Part shown: positions 25,198 through 35,059 of the stretch, in pieces
Position numbering within the stretch: position 1 is the stretch's first letter
Layout: the number at the start of each line of letters is the position of its first letter
Assembly: GCF_008638365.1 (NCBI RefSeq)
Contig: NZ_VWVU01000020.1
Span: 61,468-125,467 of the forward strand
Origin: Nocardiopsis quinghaiensis
GTDB lineage: Bacteria > Actinomycetota > Actinomycetes > Streptosporangiales > Streptosporangiaceae
Length of the DNA stretch: 64,000 nucleotides
Direction of reading: 5' to 3'
Translations under genes and position numbers: made by a program
The notes under the pieces: generated by a model
What the model was told of the DNA's origin: nothing
The model's database searches: none
Seen by the model: only the letters and a program-made list of their open reading frames with translations

Positions 25198-25995
25198 TCA
25201 GCCGAGCAGCAGGGAGCGCACGGTCTTCCAACACCTCTCGTCGGCGGCGTCGAGCAGCCCGACGGCGTCGTCTCCGGGCCGGTACGCGCTTCCGTCCGGA
25301 CGCAGGGACACACCGCCCGCCTCGGTCAGCATCAGCGCGCCGGGGGCATGGTCCCAAGGCAGGGTCCGGTGGAACAGCACGAAGTCCAGCTCACCCTCGA
25401 AAAGGAGGGGGTAGTCCACCCCGGCGCAGTGCGTTCCCGGTCCGATCTCGGCGAACCCGGGTGCCACCTCCTCCACACGCCGTCGCGCGGCGGGGCCGAG
25501 GAAACGGGTCAGCACAGCACCGCGCATGCCGGAGGGGGAGGCGGGGGCCGGCGCCCGCCGCACGCGCACCCCGTCCCGCCAGGTGCCCGAGCCCCGTTCC
25601 GCGACGTAGACACGCCGTGCGCAGGGCTGCACGATCCACGCGGCGACGGTCTCGCCCCCGCGCACCAGGGCCGCCATCACCGCGTACTCGGGGCGGCCGT
25701 TCACGAAGTTCCTCGTACCGTCCAGCGGGTCGACCAGCCAGACCGTGGGCTCCTCGCGCAGTGCGCGCAGCAGTGCGGGATCGGCCGAGGCGGCCTCCTC
25801 GCCCACCACCGGCGCGTCGACGATCGCGCGGAGCCGGCCGCTGATGAGTTCCTCGGCCTCGCGGTCGGCCACGGTGACGATCTCCCCGGGCGACTTCTCC
25901 ACGACCTGGCCCTCGGACAGGGCCCGGAAGCGGGGGAGGACCACCTCCTCCACCGCTTCGTGGAGGATGGCGGTCACCGCGTCGACGTCGAACAT
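25198..25995 (-). CDS. Inositol-monophosphatase family enzyme, 265 aa
   Basis: Mg-dependent, lithium-sensitive phosphatase fold. The metal motifs are visible: VGEEAA near residue 63, DPLDGTRNFVNG near 90, and WDHAPGALMLTEAGG near 217. Substrates in the family include inositol-1-phosphate, histidinol phosphate and PAP, and the sequence alone does not decide between them. ATG 25995. Confidence 0.88.
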   Translation of the reverse strand: MFDVDAVTAILHEAVEEVVLPRFRALSEGQVVEKSPGEIVTVADREAEELISGRLRAIVDAPVVGEEAASADPALLRALREEPTVWLVDPLDGTRNFVNGRPEYAVMAALVRGGETVAAWIVQPCARRVYVAERGSGTWRDGVRVRRAPAPASPSGMRGAVLTRFLGPAARRRVEEVAPGFAEIGPGTHCAGVDYPLLFEGELDFVLFHRTLPWDHAPGALMLTEAGGVSLRPDGSAYRPGDDAVGLLDAADERCWKTVRSLLLG

Positions 25996-26118
25996 GGTCC
26001 GATGCTAGAACCCGGCCCGCCGAACGGAGTCGGGCGGGGCACCCGCCCCCCGCGGCCCGGGTGGCCGCCGGAGGACCCAGCCCTCCCCGCCCCTGGGCGC
26101 ACGCCCCGCTGGCGGTGG

Positions 26119-26952
26119 TCAGTCCCAGCGGAAGAAGCGACTGGCCAGGAGGCCGCAGACGAGGGCCCACACGGCCAGTACCGCGAAGGCGCCCAGCCCC
26201 GGAAGGGAGCCCTCGGCCAGGGCCGCCCGCAGCCCCGAACTGAGCGCGGTGATGGGCAGGACCGACGCAGCCTGCTCCAACGGGCCGGGGAAGCTGCTGG
26301 TCGGGAACAGCACCCCGCCCAGGCCCAGCATCAGCACGTACACCAGGTTGGCTCCGGCCAGGGTCGCCTCGGCCCGCAGCGTGCCCGCCATCAGCAGGGC
26401 CAGCGAGCTGAACGCGGCGGTCGCCAGCAGCACCAGCACGGCCGCCGCCAGCACGCTCCCCGGAGCCAGCGAGGGAGACCAGCCCAGCGCCAGCGCCACC
26501 GCGCACAGCACCACCACCTGAATCGTCTGTACGCCCAGTACGGCAAGGGTCTTGGCGGCCAGCAGCCCGAACCGGGACAGCGGGGTCGCCCCCAGCCGCT
26601 TGAGGACCCCGTAGCGGCGCTCGAAACCGGTGCCGATGGCCAGGCCCGTGAACGACGTGGACATCACCGCCAGCGCCAGCACGCCGGGCGTGAGCGCGTC
26701 CACACGGGGCCCCTCGCCCACGTCCAGCACCGAGGTGAGGCTGAACCCCACCAGCAGCAGCACCGGGATCACCATGGTCAGCAGGAACTGCTCGCCGTGG
26801 CGCAGCATCACCCGCAGCTCCATACCGGCCTGCGAGGCGACCATCCGCCACATCGGGGCGGCCCCGGGCGCGGGAGTGAACAGTGAGACGTCGTCGCCTC
26901 CGGCGGCGGGCGCGGTCGCCCGGGCGGATGCGGTGGAGGTGTGCTCGGTCAT
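26119..26952 (-). CDS. ABC-2 type exporter permease (DrrB-like), 277 aa
   Basis: Six hydrophobic spans after a low-complexity N-terminus, with GTGFERRYGVLKRLGATPLSR, the typical cytoplasmic loop of ABC-2 permeases of the drug-resistance type. ATG 26952 overlaps the TGA of the ATPase gene (ATGA), so the two are translationally coupled and form one exporter. Confidence 0.88.
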   Translation of the reverse strand: MTEHTSTASARATAPAAGGDDVSLFTPAPGAAPMWRMVASQAGMELRVMLRHGEQFLLTMVIPVLLLVGFSLTSVLDVGEGPRVDALTPGVLALAVMSTSFTGLAIGTGFERRYGVLKRLGATPLSRFGLLAAKTLAVLGVQTIQVVVLCAVALALGWSPSLAPGSVLAAAVLVLLATAAFSSLALLMAGTLRAEATLAGANLVYVLMLGLGGVLFPTSSFPGPLEQAASVLPITALSSGLRAALAEGSLPGLGAFAVLAVWALVCGLLASRFFRWD

Positions 26953-27893
26953 TGTTCGCGCAGTTCCCGACCGGTGAGTTGGAGGAAGACGTCTTCGAGG
27001 GTACGTCGCCGCATGCGCAGATCCTCGGCCAGCACTCCGGTCGAGGCGCACCAGGCGGTGACCGCCGCCAGGAACTCCGGGTCGAGCGCGTCGGGGTCGT
27101 CGGTGGTGATCGTGTACTCGCGGCGGCCGTCGGCGGCGCCCTGCGAGCCGACCCGGCTGCCCGCGGGCAGGACGGCCTCCAGCCGCCCGGTGTCCACGGC
27201 CGCGTCCGTGGAGAAGCACACCTCGCGGCGGCCCCCGGTCAGCTCGGCCGGGGTGCCCTCGGCGGCGACGGCGCCGCGGTCGATGACGACCACGTGGTCG
27301 GCCAACCGCTCGGCCTCCTCCATGTGGTGCGTGGTCAGGATCACGGCCACACCCGCTCCGCGCAGGGCCGTCACCAGGTCCCAGGTGGCCATGCGCGCCT
27401 GCGGGTCCAGCCCCGCGGTCGGCTCGTCCAGGAAGACCAGTTCGGGGCGCCCGACCACGGCGCAGGCCAGCGACAGGCGCTGTTGCTGGCCGCCGGACAG
27501 GCGGCGGAACGGCGTGGTGGCCACGGAGGTCAGGCCGAGCCGCTCCAGCAGCAGGCGGGGCTCGATCGGCCGCGCGTGGAAGGAGGCCAGCAGCCTCAGC
27601 CACTCGGCGGCACGGGCGCCGGTGGGCACCCCGCCGGACTGGGGCATCACCCCCACGCGGGGCTTGAGGGCGGCGGCGTCGGCGACGGGGTCCAGACCCA
27701 GTACCCGCACCCGCCCGCCGTCGGCGCGGCGAAAGCCCTCGCAGACCTCGATGGTGCTGGTCTTGCCCGCGCCGTTGGGCCCGAGCAGTGCCGTCACCGC
27801 GCCCCGGCGCGCGCTGAAGGTGAGGCCGGTGACTGCGGTGGTGGCGCCGTAGCGCTTCACCAGATCGACGACCTCGACCGCGGCTGTGTCCAT
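26949..27893 (-). CDS. ABC exporter ATP-binding protein (DrrA-like), 314 aa
   Basis: Walker A LLGPNGAGKT, signature LSGGQQQRLSLA, Walker B LVFLDEPTAGLD and the H-loop TTHHMEEAE are all present. The C-terminal third resembles DrrA-type daunorubicin-resistance ATPases. I chose ATG 27893 (MDTAAVEVVDLVKRY); the ribosome site is weak (CAGG), and a GTG five codons earlier is possible. It is divergent from the suf operon. Confidence 0.9.
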   Translation of the reverse strand: MDTAAVEVVDLVKRYGATTAVTGLTFSARRGAVTALLGPNGAGKTSTIEVCEGFRRADGGRVRVLGLDPVADAAALKPRVGVMPQSGGVPTGARAAEWLRLLASFHARPIEPRLLLERLGLTSVATTPFRRLSGGQQQRLSLACAVVGRPELVFLDEPTAGLDPQARMATWDLVTALRGAGVAVILTTHHMEEAERLADHVVVIDRGAVAAEGTPAELTGGRREVCFSTDAAVDTGRLEAVLPAGSRVGSQGAADGRREYTITTDDPDALDPEFLAAVTAWCASTGVLAEDLRMRRRTLEDVFLQLTGRELREQ

Positions 27894-28082
27894 GGGGCCT
27901 GAGTCTACGTGCGGCCCGGCGGAGCGGCTCACCACCCCGGACCGGGCGCCGTCGGGCCGGGGGGAGCGAGGAGCGCGGGAGGTCCGCATTCCGGGACGGC
28001 CGTACCAGCATGCGGTCAGTCGGAATGATTCGGCCCCGGTTCGGGGTTACGCCCCGAGTGCGTCGCGTGAGTGAATTCGCTG

Positions 28083-28101
28083 TTAGGCAAGGCTGACCTT
28101 C
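28083..28101 (+). promoter_or_regulatory. Iron box (DtxR/IdeR/DmdR-type operator) upstream of suf
   Basis: TTAGGCAAGGCTGACCTTC matches 14 of 19 positions of the DtxR/IdeR consensus as I recall it (TTAGGTTAGGCTAACCTAA), including the central AGGCT-A-CCT core. It lies 120 nt before the regulator gene, so Fe-loaded IdeR may repress Fe-S assembly genes when iron is ample. Confidence 0.5.
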
Positions 28102-28150
28102 GTGACAAAAGGCATGAGGCGGGGTTTGCCTAGGTGGACTTATTTAGGCC

Positions 28151-28165
28151 ACACTGATGTTGTCA
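28151..28165 (+). promoter_or_regulatory. Possible SufR operator
   Basis: ACACT-GATGT-TGTCA resembles the ACACT-N5-TGTGA element that I recall being reported for mycobacterial SufR (nine of ten fixed bases). It lies about 40 nt before the GTG of the sufR-like gene and overlaps an alternative ATG at 28157, which favours the later start. Confidence 0.35.
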
Positions 28166-28204
28166 AAAGATGAGCCGTGTTTTCGAGGAGGGAGGGGAGC
28201 GCCC

Positions 28205-28975
28205 GTGTCCGAAGGTATGCCCCGCCCCCTGGCCGGACCTGAACGCGGTGCCGAGACCGGCACCCGCGCCCGGGTCGCCCGGCTCATCCTGGAGAAGGGT
28301 CCGATCACCGCCTCCTCGCTCGGAAAGCGACTCGGGCTCACTCCGGCGGCCATCCGCCGCCACCTTGACAACCTGACCAGCGAGGGCATGGTCGAGGCCC
28401 GCGACGCCCGGCCCCACGGCGAACGCCGCCGCAGGGGCCGTCCGGCGCGCGTCTTCGCCATCACCGAGGCCGGACGCGACGCCTTCGTCCACGCCTACGA
28501 CGACCTCGCCACCAGCGCGCTCCGCTTCCTGGCCGAGACGTCAGGGCCCGGGGCCGTCGGTGAGTTCGCCCGCAGCCAGGTCGCCGACCTGGAGCGGCGC
28601 TACAAGCCCGTGCTGGACGCGGTTCCCGCGGAACAACGCGTCCGGCTGCTGGCCGAGGCCCTCTCCAACGACGGCTACGCCGCCACCGCGGGCCAGGCGC
28701 CCGCACCCGGGGGCGGCGACCAACTGTGCCAGCACCACTGCCCCGTCGCGCACGTGGCCGCCGAGTTCCCGCAACTCTGTGAGGCCGAGATCGAGGCCTT
28801 CGCGCGACTTCTGGGCACCCCGGTGCGCAGATTGGCCACCATCGCCCACGGCGACGGTGTGTGCACCACGCACGTCACCCCGCGGGGTGACGTGGCGAGC
28901 GGGGAGGACGGCACCCCCGCGTCCAAGGCCGTCCGCCAGGCGGCGGACGGTTCAGTTCACCAGCAGGACGTCTGA
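28205..28975 (+). CDS. sufR: SufR-type winged-helix Fe-S regulator, 256 aa
   Basis: Starts at GTG 28205 with GGAGGGGAG upstream; ATG 28157 has no ribosome site. A winged helix ([24 protein letters not shown], then a basic [13 protein letters not shown] wing) fills residues 30-90. The C-terminal half holds four cysteines (QLCQHHC, QLCEAE, DGVCTTH), matching SufR-type ligands for an Fe-S cluster that senses cluster demand. It heads the suf operon (20 nt before sufB), as in mycobacteria and streptomycetes, and probably represses it when clusters are plentiful. Confidence 0.88.
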   Translation: MSEGMPRPLAGPERGAETGTRARVARLILEKGPITASSLGKRLGLTPAAIRRHLDNLTSEGMVEARDARPHGERRRRGRPARVFAITEAGRDAFVHAYDDLATSALRFLAETSGPGAVGEFARSQVADLERRYKPVLDAVPAEQRVRLLAEALSNDGYAATAGQAPAPGGGDQLCQHHCPVAHVAAEFPQLCEAEIEAFARLLGTPVRRLATIAHGDGVCTTHVTPRGDVASGEDGTPASKAVRQAADGSVHQQDV

Positions 28976-28994
28976 GTCCAGGAGGAGTCCGCGC

Positions 28995-30407
28995 ATGACT
29001 TCTATCGCGCATCCCGAGCTTGAGGGGATCGGAACATACGAGTACGGCTGGTCCGACTCCGACGTGGCCGGTTCCACGGCCCGTCGTGGCATCAACGAAG
29101 AGGTCGTCCGCGACATCTCCGCCAAGAAGGACGAGCCGGAGTGGATGACCAAGCTCCGTCTCAAGTCCCTGAAGCTCTTCGGTAAGAAGCCCATGCCCGA
29201 CTGGGGCGCGGACCTGTCCAAGATCGACTTCGACAACATCAAGTACTTCGTGCGGTCCACGGAGAAGCAGGCCACCTCCTGGGAGGAACTGCCCGAGGAC
29301 ATCAAGAACACCTATGACAAGCTCGGCATCCCCGAGGCGGAGAAGCAGCGCCTGGTCTCCGGTGTCGCCGCGCAGTACGAGTCCGAGGTCGTGTACCACC
29401 AGATCCGCGAGGACCTGGAGGAGCAGGGCGTCATCTTCATGGACACCGACACCGCTCTCAAGGAGCACCCGGAGGTCTTCGAGGAGTACTTCGGCTCGGT
29501 GATCCCGCCCGGCGACAACAAGTTCGCCGCGCTCAACACCTCCGTGTGGAGCGGCGGGTCCTTCATCTACGTGCCCAAGAACGTGCACGTGGAGATCCCG
29601 CTCCAGGCCTACTTCCGGATCAACACCGAGAACATGGGCCAGTTCGAGCGGACCCTGATCATCGTCGACGAGGGCGCCTACGTCCACTACGTCGAGGGCT
29701 GCACCGCGCCGATCTACAAGTCGGACTCGCTGCACTCCGCGGTCGTCGAGATCATCGTCAAGAAGAACGCCCGCTGCCGTTACACGACCATCCAGAACTG
29801 GTCGAACAACGTCTTCAACCTGGTCACCAAGCGCGCCGTCGCCGAAGAGGGCGCGACCATGGAGTGGATCGACGGCAACATCGGCTCCCAGGTCACCATG
29901 AAGTACCCGGCCGTGTACCTGATGGGCGAGCACGCCAAGGGCGAGACCCTGTCCATCGCCTTCGCGGGCGAGGGCCAGCACCAGGACACCGGCTCCAAGA
30001 TGGTGCACTGCGCGCCCAACACCTCCTCCAACATCATCTCCAAGTCGGTGGCACGCGGCGGGGGCCGCGCCTCCTACCGGGGACTGGTGCAGGTTCAGGA
30101 GGGGGCCGACCACTCCAAGTCCTCCGTCAAGTGCGACGCGCTGCTGATCGACACCATCAGCCGCTCGGACACCTACCCCTACAACGACCTGCGCGAGGAC
30201 GACGCCGAGCTCGCGCACGAGGCGACCGTCTCCAAGGTCAGCGAGGACCAGCTCTTCTACCTGATGAGCCGGGGGATGGACGAGGACGAGGCCATGGCCA
30301 TGATCGTGCGCGGGTTCGTCGAGCCCATCGCGCGTGAGCTGCCCATGGAGTACGCGCTGGAACTGAACCGGCTGATCGAACTTCAGATGGAAGGAGCGGT
30401 TGGTTAA
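28995..30407 (+). CDS. sufB: Fe-S cluster assembly scaffold subunit SufB
   Basis: SufB forms the SufBC2D scaffold on which clusters are built. ATG 28995 follows AGGAGGAG. The 470-aa protein has the family's [47 protein letters not shown] and C-terminal [17 protein letters not shown] and [16 protein letters not shown] blocks. The stop overlaps the start of sufD. First enzyme gene of the operon. Confidence 0.96.
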   Translation: MTSIAHPELEGIGTYEYGWSDSDVAGSTARRGINEEVVRDISAKKDEPEWMTKLRLKSLKLFGKKPMPDWGADLSKIDFDNIKYFVRSTEKQATSWEELPEDIKNTYDKLGIPEAEKQRLVSGVAAQYESEVVYHQIREDLEEQGVIFMDTDTALKEHPEVFEEYFGSVIPPGDNKFAALNTSVWSGGSFIYVPKNVHVEIPLQAYFRINTENMGQFERTLIIVDEGAYVHYVEGCTAPIYKSDSLHSAVVEIIVKKNARCRYTTIQNWSNNVFNLVTKRAVAEEGATMEWIDGNIGSQVTMKYPAVYLMGEHAKGETLSIAFAGEGQHQDTGSKMVHCAPNTSSNIISKSVARGGGRASYRGLVQVQEGADHSKSSVKCDALLIDTISRSDTYPYNDLREDDAELAHEATVSKVSEDQLFYLMSRGMDEDEAMAMIVRGFVEPIARELPMEYALELNRLIELQMEGAVG

Positions 30408-31569
30408 GTTGACCAGCCCGAGCACCGAACCCAAGGCCCACAGCCACGGCCTCGGGGAGATCCCGTTCTCCAAGTTGGCCACCCACGGGTCCTTCGACGT
30501 GAACGACTTCCCCGTGCCCAACGGCCGTGAGGAGGAGTGGCGCTTCACGCCGCTGCGCCGCCTCAGGGGTCTGCACGACGGCAAGGCCGTCGCGGGCGGC
30601 ACCGACAAGGTCGACGTCGACGCCCCCGAGGGTGTCACCGTCGAGACGGTCGGCCGCGACGACGCCCGTATCGGCACCGCCGGCTTCCCCGCCGACCGTG
30701 TGACCGCCCAGGCCCACAGCTCCTTCGAGCAGGCCACGGTCATCACCGTCGCGCAGGGCGCGGTCCCGGAGCGGCCGGTCACCGTCAACCGCGAGGCCCG
30801 GGGCGGAACCCGTTACGACCAGTTCGTCGTCGAGGTCAAGCCGCTGGCCGAGGCGGTCGTCGTCCTCAACCACACCGGCACGGGCGTGCGCGCGGGCAGC
30901 GTGGACGTCCACGTCGGCGAGGGCGCGCGCCTGACCCTGATCAGCCTCCAGGACTGGGACAACGACGCCGTCGACGTCTCCCAGCACAACGCCCAGGTCG
31001 CCAAGGACGCCACGTTCAAGTCGATCGTGATCACCCTGGGCGGCGACCTGGTCCGGCTCTCCCCGAAGGTGGCCTACAAGGGGCGCGGCGCCAACGCCGA
31101 GCTGCACGGCCTGTACTTCACCGGCGACGGCCAGCACCACGAGCACCGCTCGCTCATCGACCACAACGTCTCCAACACCCGCTCGCGGGTGGAGTACAAG
31201 GGTGCGCTGAGCGGCAAGGGCGCCCACGGTGTGTGGATCGGTGACGTGATCATCGGCGAGGGCACCACCGGTACCGACTCCTACGAGCACAACCGCAACC
31301 TCCAGCTCACCGACGACACCCGCGTGGACTCGGTGCCCAACCTGGAGATCTTCACCGGTGAGGTGGAGGGCGCCGGGCACGCCTCCGCGAGCGGCCGCCT
31401 CGACGACATCCACCTGTTCTACCTGCGCTCCCGGGGCATCCCGGAGGACGAGGCCCGCCGCCTGGTCATCCGCGGTTACTTCCTGGAGCTCATCGGTCGG
31501 ATCCCGGTCGGGGAGCTGCGCGAGGGCATCATGGCCAAGGTCGAGCGAAAGCTGGCCGAGCATGAGTGA
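30400..31569 (+). CDS. sufD: Fe-S cluster assembly subunit SufD
   Basis: Partner of SufB in the scaffold. Landmarks include [18 protein letters not shown] near residue 43, a central beta-helix, [22 protein letters not shown] with the conserved histidine pair, and [31 protein letters not shown]. No ATG or GTG start is available: the AAGGAG at 30391-30396 sits 3 nt before TTG 30400 and 12 nt before TTG 30409, so either TTG could be used and the first three residues are uncertain. It overlaps sufB at the 5' end and the Rieske gene at the 3' end. Confidence 0.93.
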   Translation: MVKLTSPSTEPKAHSHGLGEIPFSKLATHGSFDVNDFPVPNGREEEWRFTPLRRLRGLHDGKAVAGGTDKVDVDAPEGVTVETVGRDDARIGTAGFPADRVTAQAHSSFEQATVITVAQGAVPERPVTVNREARGGTRYDQFVVEVKPLAEAVVVLNHTGTGVRAGSVDVHVGEGARLTLISLQDWDNDAVDVSQHNAQVAKDATFKSIVITLGGDLVRLSPKVAYKGRGANAELHGLYFTGDGQHHEHRSLIDHNVSNTRSRVEYKGALSGKGAHGVWIGDVIIGEGTTGTDSYEHNRNLQLTDDTRVDSVPNLEIFTGEVEGAGHASASGRLDDIHLFYLRSRGIPEDEARRLVIRGYFLELIGRIPVGELREGIMAKVERKLAEHE

Positions 31570-31897
31570 GTCCGGTCGCTGGGTGAAGGTCGCCGAACTC
31601 GAGGAGATCCCCGAAGAAGGGGTTCTGGGAATCGAGACCGACGACGAGACGCCCATCGCCCTGGTCCGCAGCGAGGGCGAGGTCTACGCCGTGCGAGACG
31701 TGTGCTCGCACGCCGAGGTCCGCCTGTCCGAGGGAGAGGTCGAGGACGGCACCATCGAGTGCTGGCTGCACGGCTCGTGCTTCGACCTGAGCTCGGGAGC
31801 GCCGATCAACCCGCCCGCCACACAGGCGGTCCCCACCTACGACGTGAAGATCGAAGGCGACAACGTGCTCGTGTCGCTGGATGAGAAGAATTCCTGA
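31562..31897 (+). CDS. Rieske-type ferredoxin of the suf operon, 111 aa
   Basis: The 2Fe-2S ligand set is visible as C48-S-H50 and C67-W-L-H70. The domain is the short 'non-haem iron oxygenase ferredoxin subunit' type. ATG 31562 overlaps the sufD stop (ATGAGTGA). This gene is a regular member of actinobacterial suf operons, between sufD and sufC; it may supply electrons or act as an early cluster recipient. Which of these it does is not known from sequence. Confidence 0.9.
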   Translation: MSESGRWVKVAELEEIPEEGVLGIETDDETPIALVRSEGEVYAVRDVCSHAEVRLSEGEVEDGTIECWLHGSCFDLSSGAPINPPATQAVPTYDVKIEGDNVLVSLDEKNS

Positions 31898-31905
31898 GGC
31901 CTGAA

Positions 31906-33970
<2,065 letters not shown>

Positions 33971-33983
33971 AGCGAGGACGACC

Positions 33984-34460
33984 ATGCAGTTGGACGCGAT
34001 GTACCAGGAGATCATCCTGGACCACTACCGCAATCCGCACCACAAGGGCCTACGGGATCCGCACGACGCCGAGGCCCACCACATCAACCCCACCTGCGGG
34101 GACGAGGTGACACTCCGTGTGGCGCTGACCCCCGCCGAGGGCACCGACGTCCTCGACGACAAGGCCGTCATCAGTGACGTCTCCTACGACGGGATGGGCT
34201 GCTCGATCAGCCAGGCCAGCACCTCGGTGCTGACCGACCTGCTCATCGGCCGGACCGTCGCCGAGGGCATGACCACCCTGGACGCCTTCACGGAGCTGAT
34301 GCAGTCCAGGGGCAAGGGCGAGCCCGACGAGGACGTGCTGGAGGACGCCGTGGCGTTCGTCGGGGTGTCCAAGTACCCCGCGCGGATCAAGTGCGCCCTG
34401 TTGGGGTGGATGGCCTGGAAGGACGCGGTGTCCCAGTCGCTGGAGAAGGAAACCGTCTGA
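33984..34460 (+). CDS. sufU: Sulfur acceptor/scaffold protein SufU
   Basis: IscU-like zinc protein that accepts persulfide from SufS. The three ligand cysteines are C38 (NPTCGDE), C73 (GMGCSIS) and C137 (RIKCALL), with the SufU-type insertion between the second and third. Length 158 aa. ATG 33984 follows AGCGAGGACG. Overlaps the next ATG (TGATG). Confidence 0.95.
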   Translation: MQLDAMYQEIILDHYRNPHHKGLRDPHDAEAHHINPTCGDEVTLRVALTPAEGTDVLDDKAVISDVSYDGMGCSISQASTSVLTDLLIGRTVAEGMTTLDAFTELMQSRGKGEPDEDVLEDAVAFVGVSKYPARIKCALLGWMAWKDAVSQSLEKETV

Positions 34461-34846
34461 TGAGCGAGAACGAGATGACAACGACCGAGGCCACGGAGGC
34501 CGCCGAGGCCGCCGAGGCCGCGCCCCTCTCTCCGGAGGCGGAGGCGCTGGCCGAGGAGATCGGCGAGGCGCTCAAGGACGTGATCGACCCCGAGCTGGGC
34601 GTGAACGTCGTTGACCTGGGCCTGCTGTACGGGGTGAACGCCGACGACACGACCATCACGCTGGACATGACCCTGACCAGCGCGGCGTGCCCCCTGACCG
34701 ACGTCATCGAGGACCAGACCAACAGCGCCCTCGACGAGTTCGGGCGCGAGGTCAAGATCAACTGGGTCTGGATGCCGCCGTGGGGTCCGGACAAGATCAC
34801 CGACGACGGGCGTGACCAGCTGCGCATGCTGGGCTTCAACGTCTGA
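34460..34846 (+). CDS. SufT/MIP18-type Fe-S maturation factor, 128 aa
   Basis: DUF59 fold: IDPELGVNVVDLGLLYGV and TLTSAACPLTDVIEDQ with the single conserved cysteine. MIP18-type proteins help insert Fe-S clusters into targets. The first 30 residues are an Ala/Glu-rich run, probably disordered. ATG overlaps the sufU stop, so it is the translationally coupled last gene of the operon. Confidence 0.9.
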   Translation: MSENEMTTTEATEAAEAAEAAPLSPEAEALAEEIGEALKDVIDPELGVNVVDLGLLYGVNADDTTITLDMTLTSAACPLTDVIEDQTNSALDEFGREVKINWVWMPPWGPDKITDDGRDQLRMLGFNV

Positions 34847-34859
34847 CGCGGTACGCACA

Positions 34860-34953
34860 CGCGGGCGGGGGGGGGCCCGGGGGGGGGCGGCCCCCCCCCC
34901 GGCGGGGGGGGGGGGGGGGGGGGGGGCGGGGGGGGGCCCCCCCCCCGCCCGCG
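34860..34953. repeat. 94-nt tract of only G and C, with terminator-like arms
   Basis: From 34860 to 34953 there is no A or T. It includes a run of 23 Gs (34904-34926) and two runs of ten Cs (34891-34900, 34937-34946). The outer arms GCGGGCGG (34861-34868) and CCGCCCGC (34945-34952) are complementary, so it looks like the stem of the suf operon terminator blown up into homopolymers. It could fold as hairpin or G-quadruplex, or be a sequencing/assembly artefact over a strong hairpin. Confidence 0.7.
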
Positions 34954-35059
34954 TTCGTGGTGGTGGGTCAGAGGGTGACCGGGGTGCCGTCGAAGCGGCG
35001 CAGGGTGACGGGCCCGCGTGCCTGCGGGGCGTGTCCGGCGGACACGCGCGGCCCCGTGC

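Noticed and set aside
34480..34530. Tandem repeat at the start of the SufT-like gene
   Set aside because: It is an Ala/Glu-rich low-complexity coding stretch of irregular GCC-GAG codons, not a true repeat unit.
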